Assembly: GCF_037300705.1 (NCBI RefSeq)
Contig: NZ_CP147776.1
Span: 1,426,001 to 1,490,000, forward strand
Reading direction: 5' to 3'
DNA: 64,000 nucleotides
DNA from: Massilia sp. W12
Lineage (GTDB): Bacteria; Pseudomonadota; Gammaproteobacteria; Burkholderiales; Burkholderiaceae_D
The first letter of the stretch is position 1; each line of letters begins with the position of its first letter. Both the position numbers and the translations under genes were made by a program. Shown one piece after another: positions 1 through 9,191 of this stretch. A model generated the notes under the pieces. That model was not told the origin of the DNA. It ran no database searches and worked only from the letters and a program-made list of their open reading frames with translations.

Positions 1-3000
1 GCTCGGCTTGCAGCGCGCTGCGCGTGGCCGGACTTAAATTGGCCAGGATATGGCGGGCGATTTTTTGCGGGCTGTCCAGCTCTGAGAAGAACAGTTTGAC
101 CGGGATTTCCACGCCAAAGCGTTTGACCAGACGTTTATCGATCTGGGTCAGCATCAGCGAATCAATGCCGAGCGAGAACAGATGTGCGTCCGGGCCGACA
201 TCGGCTTGCGGCACGCCTGTCACCATGCTGATGGTTTCGCTGATTTCTGCGCTGATGAAGTCGGCGTCAAGCTGACGCCCGCCCTGTGTTTCCGCCGCTG
301 CGACGAGCGTTGTGCTGGCGTGCTTGTGGCTGATCGCCAGCGGCATGGCGCGCGCCGCATCCAGCACATGCCAATAACGGCTGCGCTGCCATGCGGTGTT
401 GGGCAGATCGAGGGCGCAGCCGCCGGGTGTGCTGCGCGCAGTTTCGCCATACAGGGCATGCCAGTGCAGGGACTGGCCGCGCAACCACAGCGCAGCCGCG
501 CTTTGTTGCATTTGCTCCCAGGCGTCGCGCCCATCGCGCAGCGAGGGCAGGAAGCTGATTTTTTCGTCTTTGACAATTTGCGCACCCAGGCCGGACAGCG
601 CTGCTGTGCCGCCGATTTCAATAAACACATCGACTTCTTGCGCCAGGGCGCATTGCAGGGCTTGCAAAAACAGCACCGGCTGGCACAGATGGCGGCTCCA
701 ATAAGCCTGGCCTATCTCTTGTCCGTGCTGAATCAGTTGCCCGCTCTGGCTTGACACCAGCGGCAGACGCGGATCGTGGAATACGCTGTGCTGCAAGGCG
801 GCCGCCAATTCCTGCGCGCTGGCTTGCATATGCGGCGTGTGGAAGGCGTGTTGCATCGGCAGGTTTTCGGTGAAGATGCGGGCTTTGCGCGCGGCCTGGG
901 CAAAGCCCGCCACCGCTTGCTTCTCCCCGCTCACCGTGACATTTTCGGCGGTGTTGACCGCCGCCACCCAGACATTCGGATGCTCGGCCAGCATGCGCTC
1001 AACCGTGGCTTGATCGGCCAGCACGCCCAGCATGGCGCCGTCAGCCGGCGCGTCTTGCATCAGGCGGCCGCGCAAGGCCACCATCTGCACTGCCTGGCCC
1101 AGACTCAGCACGCCGGCTTCGCAGGCCGCCACATATTCGCCAATGCTGTGTCCCATCAACAGGGCGGGGCGCACGCCCAGCGCTTGCCACAGGCGGCATA
1201 AGGCGTATTCGACGCAGAAAATCAGGGCTTGCGCATACAGCGGCTGGCGCAGGCGTTCATCTTCGCTGCTGCTGGCGATGTCGCGCAGGCTGGCTTGCAA
1301 ATGCGCTGCGAACAGGGCGTCGCATTCGGCAAAGGCGCTGGCGAATTCCGGCGCATCACGCAGCAAAGAGGCGGCGATTTGCGGATACAGCGAACCTTGG
1401 CCGGTGAACAAAAAGCCGATTTTCAGCTGGCTCTTCGCGGTCACGCCCGGATCCGGATCTTGCGCAACTTTGCGCAGCCGTTTTTCCAATTGCTCATAGC
1501 TGTTGACCACGGTGGCGTAGCGGCAATCGTGGCTGCTGCGGGTGTAATTCACGGCGCGGCAGACTTGTCCCAAGCTTGGCGCCGCGCCGCCTTGGCGTGC
1601 GCGCTCAGCCAGAGCGGCGAAGTCTTGCGCCATCTGGCGCAGCGCTGCCGGGCTTTTCGCGCTCAGGCTGAACAGCCAGGCCGCGCGCTCAGCCGGCGCA
1701 GCGGCGCCGGCCGGCCCCTGATATTCCTGCAAAATCAGATGCGCATTGCTGCCATTGATGCCAAATGAGCTGATGCCGGCGGCGCGCCGGCCCTGTTTTT
1801 CCCAAGGCTGCGCGCGGTCCACCACTTGCAGCGGCAGGCGGCTCCAGTCCAGCAGGCGGTTGCCTTGATGGAAATGCAGATTCGGCGCAAATTCGCGCGC
1901 ATTCAACATCAGAATCAGCTTGATCAGGCCGGCCACGCCGGCGGCGCTTTCCAGATGGCCGAGATTGGATTTGACGCTGCCGATTTTGAGCGGGCGGCTG
2001 CGTTTTTTAAACACTTGCGCCAAGGCGTTCAATTCTTGCGGGTCGCCCAGCCGGGTGCCGGAGCCATGCGCCTCGACATAATCGATTTCATCCGCCGCCA
2101 GACCGGCGTCTTGCAACGCCTGTTCAATCAAGCTTTGCTGCGCCGGGCCGCTGGGCACGGTCAAGCCGCCGCTGCGCCCATTGTGGTTCATGGCGGCGCC
2201 TTTGACGATGGCCAGGATGCGGTCGCCGTCGCGCTCGGCGTCACTCAAGCGTTTCATGACCACGATGCCGCAGCCTTCGCTGCGGATATAGCCATCGGCG
2301 CTGTCGTCAAAACTTCTGCAACGGTTGCTGGCTGCGAGCGCATTCAAGCGCGAAAAACTGATATGCCCGTCCGGCTTCAAAATCATGCTGACGCCGCCGG
2401 CCAAAGCCATATCGCAGCTGCCGGCGCGCAATTCGCGCATGGCTTGCGCCACCGCCACCAGCGATGAAGAGCAGGCGGTGTCTATCGCCACACACGGCCC
2501 CTGCAAGCCGAAGGTGTAGGAAAGGCGCCCGGCGGCGGTGTTGAACATCGAGCCGGTGAAGCTGTACGGGCCGGTCGGCTCGCCCTGTTCACGCGCGATG
2601 CTTTGGTATTCATTGGTGGAGATGCCGATAAACACGCCGCCGCGCACGCCTTGCAGCGCAGATGGGGCCCAGCCGGCGTTTTCCAGCGCTTCATGCGCGA
2701 CTTCCAGCAGCAGGCGGTGTTGTGGATCAAGCGCTTGCGCTTCTGCCGGGGAAATATTGAAAAACAGCGGGTCGAATTGGTCGATGCCATCCAGAAAACC
2801 GCCTTCGCGCGTAGTCAGCGGCTCGGCCTGCTGCGGATCGGCTTGCCAGCGTTCCGCCGGCATGGGCCGCACCGGATCGCGCCCTTGCCGCAGCGTGTCC
2901 CAATAGGCGGCAGGGGTCGGGCTGGCCGGGAAGCGGCAGGCGCAGGCGACAATCGCGATTTCCGCCTGGCTGTGGGTAATTTGCAGCGGCAGCGGGCTGG

Positions 3001-5026
3001 GCGCGCTGGCGCTCGCGCGCGCGGCGCGGCGCGCTTGCGCAATCACGCCGGCCAGCTTGCGCACGGTGGGAAAGTCGAGCGCGCTGGTGCTGTCGAGTTC
3101 GACCTGGAAGCTTTCTTCCAGCGCGTTTTTCAGATTCAGCAGGCGTAAAGAAGTAAAGCCAAGCTCAAAGAAAGAGCGGTCAGGGTCAATGCTGGCGACA
3201 TCCAACAGACGTGCGGCGACGCTGCAGGCTTGCTGCAAAATCGCTTCATCCGCAGCCAGGCCGCTGTCGGCGCTGGCCGGGGGCTTCGGCGCAGGGGCGG
3301 GCGCAGTCTGGCCCAGGCTGCGCTGCTCGCCCAGATCAGTCAGGGCGGCGTCATATTTGCCATCGCGCAATTCCTGCACCAGCAGATAGCGCTGCACTTT
3401 GCCGCTGGTGGTTTTCGGAATCCGCGCCACCGGCACGACGTGCAGGATGTCCAGACCAAAGGTTTGACGCACAATCTGACGCACTTCGCGCGCCAGGGTG
3501 GCGAAATCGCCTTCGCTCTTTTTGTGATAAATAAAGATCAGCAATTGCTCGCTGCCTTGTTGCGCATCGAAGGCGCCGCAGGCAATGTATTTATTGAGCT
3601 GGTTTTCACCCTTGGCGCGCAAAATCGCCTGTTCGATATCGTGCGGGAAATAATTTACGCCGCCGATGATGATCATTTCCTTGACCCGGCCCACTACATG
3701 TAAGCGGCCCTCGTGCAATAAGCCCAGATCCTGGGTGTTGAGCCAGCCTTCGGCGTCGATCGTGGCGGCAGTCGCGGCAGGGTTGCGGTAATAGCCATTG
3801 CTGACGGCCGGGCCACGGATCTCGATATGGCCGATGTGTCCCGGCGGCAGGGCCTGACGCGCACTGTCGGTGATTCTGACCTGGGTGTGCGGATAGGGCA
3901 GGCCGCAATCGACAAAATTGGCGGCGTTGGCGTCATCGGCGGCGACGATGCGCGCGGCTTCGCCTGCGCTCAGATGGCGGCGGTCCAGGTTTAAGGAGCG
4001 CAGACCGGATTCCTGCTGCGGGCACAGGCTGACGATCAGGGTTGCTTCGGCCAGGCCGTAGGCGGGTTTCATGGCTTGTCGCGGCAAGCCGTAAGGCGCC
4101 ATTTCGCTCAGGAATTCTTCACATAATTCCTGCGAGATCGGTTCCGCCCCGTTGATGATCACGCGCACGCAGGACAGATCCCATTGCGGTTTTTTGCCGC
4201 GTCCGCGTTTGAACAGTTTCAAAAAGTGGCGATAGCCGAAATTCGGCGAACCGAGGATGGCGGCGCGATATTTATCCACCATCGCAAACCACAATGTCGG
4301 GTTCCAGACAAAGGCGTCGGTGCTCAAATGCACCTGATCGGCGTCCGCCACCACCGGGGTCAGATGGAAGGCGATCATCGCGAAGTCGTGTGTGATCGGC
4401 TTCCAGGTTAAAAAGCGTTGCTCCGGCTGGAATGCAATCGAGCCGAGAATATCGCCGACATTGGTCAGCAAATTGCGGTGCGACATGCGCACACCCTTGG
4501 GCGTGCCGGTCGAACCGGAGGAAAATTGGATGAAGGCCAGATCGTCCAGGCCGGGGTTGGGCAGTGCGGCGGCGCTGGCCTTCAAAGGGGTGGGATTTAG
4601 CAGGCGCGCTTCAATTTCCTGCCACAGCGCGGCGCGGCCGGTGTTTTGCGCATGGCCGCCGATTTTTTGCGTGACGCGCGCCGCATCATCGCAATACAGC
4701 CAGGGATGTTCCAGCACGCCCCACACCGACAACACCTTGTCGATGGCGGCCGCCTGTTCTCCCAATTCCAGCGGCACCGAGATGATGCCGCCGGCGATAC
4801 AGGCCCAGTGCACCGGTATCATGCTGGCCAGATTGGAGCATTGCAGAATCAGTTCATGGCCGGCTTGCACGCCCTGCGCCTGCAGCGCAGCCAGAATCCC
4901 CAGCGCCTGCTGTTGCAATTCGTGATAGGACAGGAAGCTTTCTTCTTGCGAGCCTTCGACCAGATACACGCCATGTGCGCCTTGCGCGGCTTGCTGCAAG
5001 GCTTGATACAGATTGCTATGCTTCAT
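1..5026 (-). CDS. FAAL-ACP-KS-AT-ACP polyketide synthase (3' end off window)
   Basis: One open frame runs from ATG 5026 to the window edge (1675 codons seen); I checked the frame at the start, the KS, the AT and the last ACP. Residues about 1-590 are a fatty-acyl-AMP ligase (SSGSTGTPKGV near 170, YGLAEATL further on), which would activate a fatty acid and load it on the following ACP (ELGFTSL, about 621). A type I ketosynthase follows, about 687-1095, with active Cys in DTACSSSL (852) and both histidines (EAHGSGT, SNLGHLE). The acyltransferase, about 1200-1475, has GHSIGEY (Ser 1294) and HAFH, the signature usual for malonyl-CoA. A second ACP has GIDSL (Ser 1623). No KR, DH or ER lies between AT and ACP, so this module is non-reducing. 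It is the last gene seen in a minus-strand train that includes an extender-unit cassette. The product is unknown; a lipid-primed polyketide or lipopeptide is inferred. Confidence 0.92.
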   Translation of the reverse strand, partial: MKHSNLYQALQQAAQGAHGVYLVEGSQEESFLSYHELQQQALGILAALQAQGVQAGHELILQCSNLASMIPVHWACIAGGIISVPLELGEQAAAIDKVLSVWGVLEHPWLYCDDAARVTQKIGGHAQNTGRAALWQEIEARLLNPTPLKASAAALPNPGLDDLAFIQFSSGSTGTPKGVRMSHRNLLTNVGDILGSIAFQPEQRFLTWKPITHDFAMIAFHLTPVVADADQVHLSTDAFVWNPTLWFAMVDKYRAAILGSPNFGYRHFLKLFKRGRGKKPQWDLSCVRVIINGAEPISQELCEEFLSEMAPYGLPRQAMKPAYGLAEATLIVSLCPQQESGLRSLNLDRRHLSAGEAARIVAADDANAANFVDCGLPYPHTQVRITDSARQALPPGHIGHIEIRGPAVSNGYYRNPAATAATIDAEGWLNTQDLGLLHEGRLHVVGRVKEMIIIGGVNYFPHDIEQAILRAKGENQLNKYIACGAFDAQQGSEQLLIFIYHKKSEGDFATLAREVRQIVRQTFGLDILHVVPVARIPKTTSGKVQRYLLVQELRDGKYDAALTDLGEQRSLGQTAPAPAPKPPASADSGLAADEAILQQACSVAARLLDVASIDPDRSFFELGFTSLRLLNLKNALEESFQVELDSTSALDFPTVRKLAGVIAQARRAARASASAPSPLPLQITHSQAEIAIVACACRFPASPTPAAYWDTLRQGRDPVRPMPAERWQADPQQAEPLTTREGGFLDGIDQFDPLFFNISPAEAQALDPQHRLLLEVAHEALENAGWAPSALQGVRGGVFIGISTNEYQSIAREQGEPTGPYSFTGSMFNTAAGRLSYTFGLQGPCVAIDTACSSSLVAVAQAMRELRAGSCDMALAGGVSMILKPDGHISFSRLNALAASNRCRSFDDSADGYIRSEGCGIVVMKRLSDAERDGDRILAIVKGAAMNHNGRSGGLTVPSGPAQQSLIEQALQDAGLAADEIDYVEAHGSGTRLGDPQELNALAQVFKKRSRPLKIGSVKSNLGHLESAAGVAGLIKLILMLNAREFAPNLHFHQGNRLLDWSRLPLQVVDRAQPWEKQGRRAAGISSFGINGSNAHLILQEYQGPAGAAAPAERAAWLFSLSAKSPAALRQMAQDFAALAERARQGGAAPSLGQVCRAVNYTRSSHDCRYATVVNSYEQLEKRLRKVAQDPDPGVTAKSQLKIGFLFTGQGSLYPQIAASLLRDAPEFASAFAECDALFAAHLQASLRDIASSSEDERLRQPLYAQALIFCVEYALCRLWQALGVRPALLMGHSIGEYVAACEAGVLSLGQAVQMVALRGRLMQDAPADGAMLGVLADQATVERMLAEHPNVWVAAVNTAENVTVSGEKQAVAGFAQAARKARIFTENLPMQHAFHTPHMQASAQELAAALQHSVFHDPRLPLVSSQSGQLIQHGQEIGQAYWSRHLCQPVLFLQALQCALAQEVDVFIEIGGTAALSGLGAQIVKDEKISFLPSLRDGRDAWEQMQQSAAALWLRGQSLHWHALYGETARSTPGGCALDLPNTAWQRSRYWHVLDAARAMPLAISHKHASTTLVAAAETQGGRQLDADFISAEISETISMVTGVPQADVGPDAHLFSLGIDSLMLTQIDKRLVKRFGVEIPVKLFFSELDSPQKIARHILANLSPATRSALQAE

Positions 5027-5057
5027 CCCGGCTTCCTCACTGCTTTCTTGACGGTTG

Positions 5058-6212
5058 TTATTGCGCGCTGCGGCCTTTGCCCGGCAGGCGGTAACGGCGC
5101 ACGGCGTAATCGGAAATCATCTGTTGCTGAATTTGTGAAGAACCTTCGATGATTTCCAAGACCTTGGCTTCGCGGAACAGGCGTTCGACCGGGTATTCCG
5201 GCGCGATGCCATTGCCGCCAAACAATTGCACGGCTTCGGTGCAGACTTTCATGGCCAAAGTCGAGCTGTGATATTTGGCGATATTCGCTTCTGTCACCGC
5301 GTCGTCGTTGTTTTCCATGCGCATGCGCGCGACCCGCTCACACAGGGCGCGCGCGCTGTGCGCGGCGCTGACCGCATCGGCGATCATGTGCTGGATCATC
5401 TGGTGCTGGCGCAGTTTTTTGCCGCCTTGCTCGCGGTTGCGCGCATAAGTCGCCATTTCTTCCAGCGCCGCTTCAAGCAGGGACACGCCAGCCCAGGCGA
5501 TGCTGCAACGGCCATAGAACAGGGCGGTGTTGGCGACAAAGGAAAAACCGGCGCCCGGTTTGCCCAGCATGGCGCTGGCGGCGACTGGCGTGTTGGCGAA
5601 GTCGATATACGCCAGATGTGCGCCCCGGCTGGCCAGCAAATCGCGCATCGGGCGCGTTTCCAGGCCGGCGGCGCCGCGTTCGACTAAAAACGCGCAGCCC
5701 CCTTGTTCGCCATTCGCAAACACCAGCATCAAATCCGCCAGCGCACCATAGGTGATCCATTTTTTATGTCCGCTGATCTGGTAACTGCCATCGGCTTGCA
5801 GCTGGTAGCTGGTCTTGGCGGATGCGGCGTCGGAGCCGACTTCCGGTTCGGTCAAGGCGAAACAGGCCAGCAGCTCGCCGCGCGCCATGCGCGGCAGGTA
5901 TTTTTCTTTTTGCGCGGCATTGCCTAAGCGCGCCAGGGTTTCGCCGACTAAGCTCGAATGCACCGTCAGGAGTGCGCGTGCAGAGCTGCAACCCTTGCCG
6001 ATTTCATGCGACAGCCAGCCCCAGTTCAAGGCGTCCAGGCCGGCCCCGCCGTATTCCTGCGGCAAGGGCGCGCCTAAAAAGCCTTCCTGCGCCATTTGCT
6101 GCAATACTGCGCGTGGCACTCCCTGTTCGCGGTCAAACTGACCGGCTTGCGGGCGCAACACCTCTTGCGCAAAGGCGCGCGCCCGTGTGACCAAGGCGTG
6201 TTCAGCACTCAT
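5058..6212 (-). CDS. acyl-CoA/acyl-ACP dehydrogenase, FkbI-like
   Basis: A 384-residue flavoprotein of the acyl-CoA dehydrogenase family with normal length. FAD/substrate motifs are visible (CFALTEPEVGSDA, KKWITYG) and the C-terminal EIIEGSSQIQ carries the expected catalytic Glu. Because it sits beside FkbH-, ACP- and FkbK-like genes, the likely role is oxidation of an aldehyde-level ACP-bound C3 unit to hydroxymalonyl-ACP, as FkbI does, rather than beta-oxidation. Its ATG overlaps the stop of the upstream ACP gene (ATGA), so the two are probably translationally coupled, and the megasynthase starts 32 bases after its stop. Family is certain; the pathway role rests on context. Confidence 0.88.
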   Translation of the reverse strand: MSAEHALVTRARAFAQEVLRPQAGQFDREQGVPRAVLQQMAQEGFLGAPLPQEYGGAGLDALNWGWLSHEIGKGCSSARALLTVHSSLVGETLARLGNAAQKEKYLPRMARGELLACFALTEPEVGSDAASAKTSYQLQADGSYQISGHKKWITYGALADLMLVFANGEQGGCAFLVERGAAGLETRPMRDLLASRGAHLAYIDFANTPVAASAMLGKPGAGFSFVANTALFYGRCSIAWAGVSLLEAALEEMATYARNREQGGKKLRQHQMIQHMIADAVSAAHSARALCERVARMRMENNDDAVTEANIAKYHSSTLAMKVCTEAVQLFGGNGIAPEYPVERLFREAKVLEIIEGSSQIQQQMISDYAVRRYRLPGKGRSAQ

Positions 6213-6475
6213 GCCGCACCTGCGCGGCTTTTGTTGATCAAGCCTATCATCGCGTCCACCGTGCTGAAATTGGGCAGCACGATATCGTCATCGGCGACGC
6301 TGATGCCGGCCAGATTTTCCAAAAAGGTCAGCAGGCGCATGGCGAAGATCGAGCTGACATAGCCTTTGCTGAAAATATTGTCATCGTCTTGCAATTCGAC
6401 GTCATCATCGACGTTCATATTGCTTTCAATGAATTGGCGGATTTTGCTGCGCATGGTGTTTTCATCGTGGCTCAT
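6209..6475 (-). CDS. stand-alone acyl carrier protein, FkbJ-like
   Basis: An 88-residue acidic protein with the size and helical pattern of a discrete acyl carrier protein. The phosphopantetheine serine is probably one of the serines of GYVSSIFAMRL, at the place of the usual DSL motif. ACPs of methoxymalonyl and hydroxymalonyl pathways often show such non-canonical motifs. It would carry the glyceryl unit made by the neighbouring FkbH-like enzyme while the two dehydrogenases oxidise it. AGGGA lies five bases before the ATG, and the stop overlaps the next start (ATGA). Confidence 0.82.
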   Translation of the reverse strand: MSHDENTMRSKIRQFIESNMNVDDDVELQDDDNIFSKGYVSSIFAMRLLTFLENLAGISVADDDIVLPNFSTVDAMIGLINKSRAGAA

Positions 6476-6495
6476 TTGCGTCCCTTTTTTCTTGG

Positions 6496-7569
6496 TTAGG
6501 CGGCAGCATCCTGCGGCGTGCGCAGGCGCAGGTAAGGCGGATAGTGTTGAATTTGGCTCAAATCGTTTTCAAACAGAATTTGGCCTTCCTCAGTGCGTGA
6601 GATTTCGCGGAAATTGGCGAATTGATAGGTCATCAGCATTTGCCGGTTGCGCTCGGTGCGGCGGAAATCGGCGCGCAGCCGGCGCCCGGCGGCTTGCGCC
6701 TGTTTCATCAAATACGTCAGCAGTACGCCGCCCACGCCGCGCGAGACGATGCGGCAGGACATCAAGAGCAGCATGATGTGGTCGTATTGTTCCTGATGTT
6801 GCACCAGGCACAGGCCGATTTTGCCGTAGCTGCCGTAGCGGTCAGTCAGCTCACAAATCAAGAGGCTGTGATCGGGCGAATGCATTAACGCACGCAATTG
6901 CTCGCTGTCATAGGTGACGCCGGTGGAATTGAGTTGATTGGTGCGCACCGTAAGTTCTTCTGCGCGCAGCAAATCGGCTTCTTCCGCCAGCGCGATCGTG
7001 AATTCCATGTCCAGCGTGGCGAGAAAGGCTTCGGGCGTGCCGGAAAAGCTGTCCTCATCCTGTTTGCGCGCCATGTCTTCCAGATACATAAAGCGGCGGC
7101 GCGCGGCGTCGTCGCTGATCTGCGCCGGATTCAAGCATTCCAGTTCGCACATCTGGCGATAATGGGCGGAGTCGAACACGCGCACTTGCGGGTGCGCCGC
7201 CTTGACTTCGTCGCGCTCAAACGGTTGGTCATCGATGAAGAAAAAAGTGTCGATGCCGATGTTTAAATCTTTCTGGATTTGCGCCACGCCTTGCGATTTG
7301 GCGTTCCAGGAGATTTGCGGATACAGAAAATATTGCGCCACATCCAGCGCCTGCAGCCGCGCCCATGCATCCTCATGGCTGTTTTTACTGGCGATGGAAT
7401 GCAGAATGCCGCGCTGATCCAGGGTGCGCAGAATCTCCAGGATGCCCGGCTTTAATTGCACATCGTCGCCTTCGGCCAGAATCCCATCCCACAGGGTGTG
7501 GTCGAGATCCCACACCACACATTTGACCGGCTTGCCGGCCAGTGCTTCCAGTTCAGCTGTTGTAATCAT
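6496..7569 (-). CDS. FkbH-like HAD-IIIC glyceryl-ACP synthase
   Basis: A 357-residue protein with the typical FkbH layout. It has an N-terminal HAD phosphatase-like domain (VVWDLDHTLWDGIL near 20-33, FFIDDQPFERDE near 110) and a C-terminal GNAT-like acyltransferase region (about 190-345). Known FkbH proteins take D-1,3-bisphosphoglycerate, remove phosphate and place the glyceryl group on an ACP, the first step to hydroxy- or methoxymalonyl-ACP and also to tetronate C3 units. The start overlaps the upstream dehydrogenase by 17 bases. With FkbK-, FkbJ- and FkbI-like neighbours the hydroxymalonyl route is favoured over the tetronate route. Confidence 0.9.
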   Translation of the reverse strand: MITTAELEALAGKPVKCVVWDLDHTLWDGILAEGDDVQLKPGILEILRTLDQRGILHSIASKNSHEDAWARLQALDVAQYFLYPQISWNAKSQGVAQIQKDLNIGIDTFFFIDDQPFERDEVKAAHPQVRVFDSAHYRQMCELECLNPAQISDDAARRRFMYLEDMARKQDEDSFSGTPEAFLATLDMEFTIALAEEADLLRAEELTVRTNQLNSTGVTYDSEQLRALMHSPDHSLLICELTDRYGSYGKIGLCLVQHQEQYDHIMLLLMSCRIVSRGVGGVLLTYLMKQAQAAGRRLRADFRRTERNRQMLMTYQFANFREISRTEEGQILFENDLSQIQHYPPYLRLRTPQDAAA

Positions 7570-8401
7570 AAAAACCCCGTCCCGATTTTTTGCCGTGCAA
7601 ACCGGCGTCCACCATTTGCCGCAACAGCGGGCAGCAGCGGAATTTCGGATCCTGGTAATGCTGGTACAGCACGTCCAGCGAGTGCAATACGGTGTCCAGC
7701 CCGATCAAGTCGGCGGTTTCGAGCGGCCCCATTTTGTGGCCATAGCCTTCGCGGAAAATCGCATCGATTTCGGCTGGCTTGGCGACCCCGTCCTGCACCA
7801 GAAACGCAGCCTCATTCATGAACAGATGGGACAGGCGGTTGGCGACAAAGCCGGGAAAGTCTTTGACCACGATGGCGTTTTTGCCAAGCTGCTTTAACAA
7901 CCCTTTGGCGGCCTCGATGCTGGCGTCCGAGGTGTGAAAGCCGCGCACCACTTCCACCGCTTTTTTCAAGGGCACTGGATTCATGAAGTGGGCCCCCAGC
8001 ACGCGCGAGGGATCAGGCATTTGCGCCGCCAGTTTGGTGATTGGAATGCAGGAGGTGTTTACCGCATAGTACGTATCAGCGCGGCAGACGCGCGCCAGTT
8101 CGGCATACACCTGCTGCTTTAATTCGACATTTTCCGGCGCGCTTTCGATGATCCAATCGACATCCGCCAGCGGCGCATAGTCCAGCGTCGCCTGCACCAA
8201 CTCCAGCATTTGCGCTGCAGTGCGGGTGAAGGTGCAGCCCATCATCTTGTAGCCGCGCAGTTTTTGCGGCAATTCGACGGCGAATTTGTCCAGCACCGCC
8301 TGATCCACATCTTTCAACACCACGCGCATGCCATGCGCCGCGCACAGGAGGGCGATATCCGCCCCCATCACGCCAGCGCCAACCACACCAATTGTCATCA
8401 T
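7553..8401 (-). CDS. 3-hydroxyacyl-CoA dehydrogenase, FkbK-like
   Basis: A two-domain NAD-dependent dehydrogenase of about 282 residues. A Rossmann glycine motif (GVVGAGVMGADIA) opens the protein and the C-terminal helical domain of 3-hydroxyacyl-CoA dehydrogenases follows, with the catalytic region NTSCIPITKLA and AHFMNPVP. In FkbHIJK cassettes this enzyme oxidises the C3 hydroxyl of glyceryl-ACP. I chose ATG 8401 because GGAGG stands five bases before it; ATG 8398 is next to it, and an in-frame ATG at 8422 overlaps the previous stop. The other possible role, 3-hydroxybutyryl-CoA dehydrogenase, is less likely in this setting. Confidence 0.88.
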   Translation of the reverse strand: MMTIGVVGAGVMGADIALLCAAHGMRVVLKDVDQAVLDKFAVELPQKLRGYKMMGCTFTRTAAQMLELVQATLDYAPLADVDWIIESAPENVELKQQVYAELARVCRADTYYAVNTSCIPITKLAAQMPDPSRVLGAHFMNPVPLKKAVEVVRGFHTSDASIEAAKGLLKQLGKNAIVVKDFPGFVANRLSHLFMNEAAFLVQDGVAKPAEIDAIFREGYGHKMGPLETADLIGLDTVLHSLDVLYQHYQDPKFRCCPLLRQMVDAGLHGKKSGRGFYDYNS

Positions 8402-8418
8402 GTCTGCCTCCGTCCGGC

Positions 8419-9171
8419 TCATTCCACGGTTTCCAGATAACCCAGGGTGAACATGGAGTCCTTCAGTTCATCCGCCTTCTTGGGCGTGACTTTTAAAATT
8501 TCCATCAGCGTGCTGCGGTCTTTATTGACCATGCTGGTGATCAGGACACTGCGCGGAATGCGGAATTTGCCGACTTCCTGTATGCCCTTAAATTGCACAG
8601 TTTTGATCATCGAGCCGGAAATGGAATAGCATTCATTCTTGATCAGACGCTTTTCTTTCGGCGAGATATAGCTGATCAGCTTGGCGTAGCCTTCCGTGTT
8701 GGGTTTGGCCGCCAGTTCCACCTTGAGCACGTTTTCGCCATCCAGCTGCACCTCGGAAAAGCTGGTCATGTTGTAGTCTTTGAGCAGATTGGTCTGCATC
8801 ACGTCGTAGTTGTTGGCGTCGGTGCCCATGAAGGAGTCGCGCGCCGAAAGGCGGATGGAGCGCCGCACATCGCTGAAATACATCCACAGATTCAAGCCTG
8901 ACTTGAGCAGGTATTTATGCTTGGATGTGGCCGGCCATTGCATCGCCAGCAGACTTTTATCATCCTTTAAGGACATCTCGAACGTGAAGTTTTTGATGAC
9001 CTGGTCTTTTTTGTAATGCGACAGATTGAAGTTGGAAACCGAGTACTCCGGGAAATTCGTGCTTTCAATCTCGGTCAGAAGGCGTTGCACTTCTTTGACG
9101 TCCATCGCCGCATAGGCCGGCTGCGCCAGCAGGCAGACTGCGGCAAGCAAGGAGGGGGACAGAAATTTCAT
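8419..9171 (-). CDS. LolA-like outer membrane lipoprotein-sorting protein
   Basis: A 250-residue exported protein with a clear Sec signal peptide (MKFLSPSLLAAVCLLAQPAYA, cleavage about residue 20). The mature part resembles the LolA-like 'outer membrane lipoprotein-sorting protein' family: many beta strands, the MYFSDVRRSIRLS region, and a C-terminal part starting GKFRIPRSV. These half-barrel proteins carry lipid-modified cargo across the periplasm. It is co-directional with an ATPase and two FtsX-type permeases directly upstream and with the extender cassette downstream, so it may hand a lipid or lipidated product to the outer membrane. Assignment is from general likeness, with moderate certainty. 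Confidence 0.7.
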   Translation of the reverse strand: MKFLSPSLLAAVCLLAQPAYAAMDVKEVQRLLTEIESTNFPEYSVSNFNLSHYKKDQVIKNFTFEMSLKDDKSLLAMQWPATSKHKYLLKSGLNLWMYFSDVRRSIRLSARDSFMGTDANNYDVMQTNLLKDYNMTSFSEVQLDGENVLKVELAAKPNTEGYAKLISYISPKEKRLIKNECYSISGSMIKTVQFKGIQEVGKFRIPRSVLITSMVNKDRSTLMEILKVTPKKADELKDSMFTLGYLETVE

Positions 9172-9191
9172 AGTGGTTCCTTTGCCTTTTT

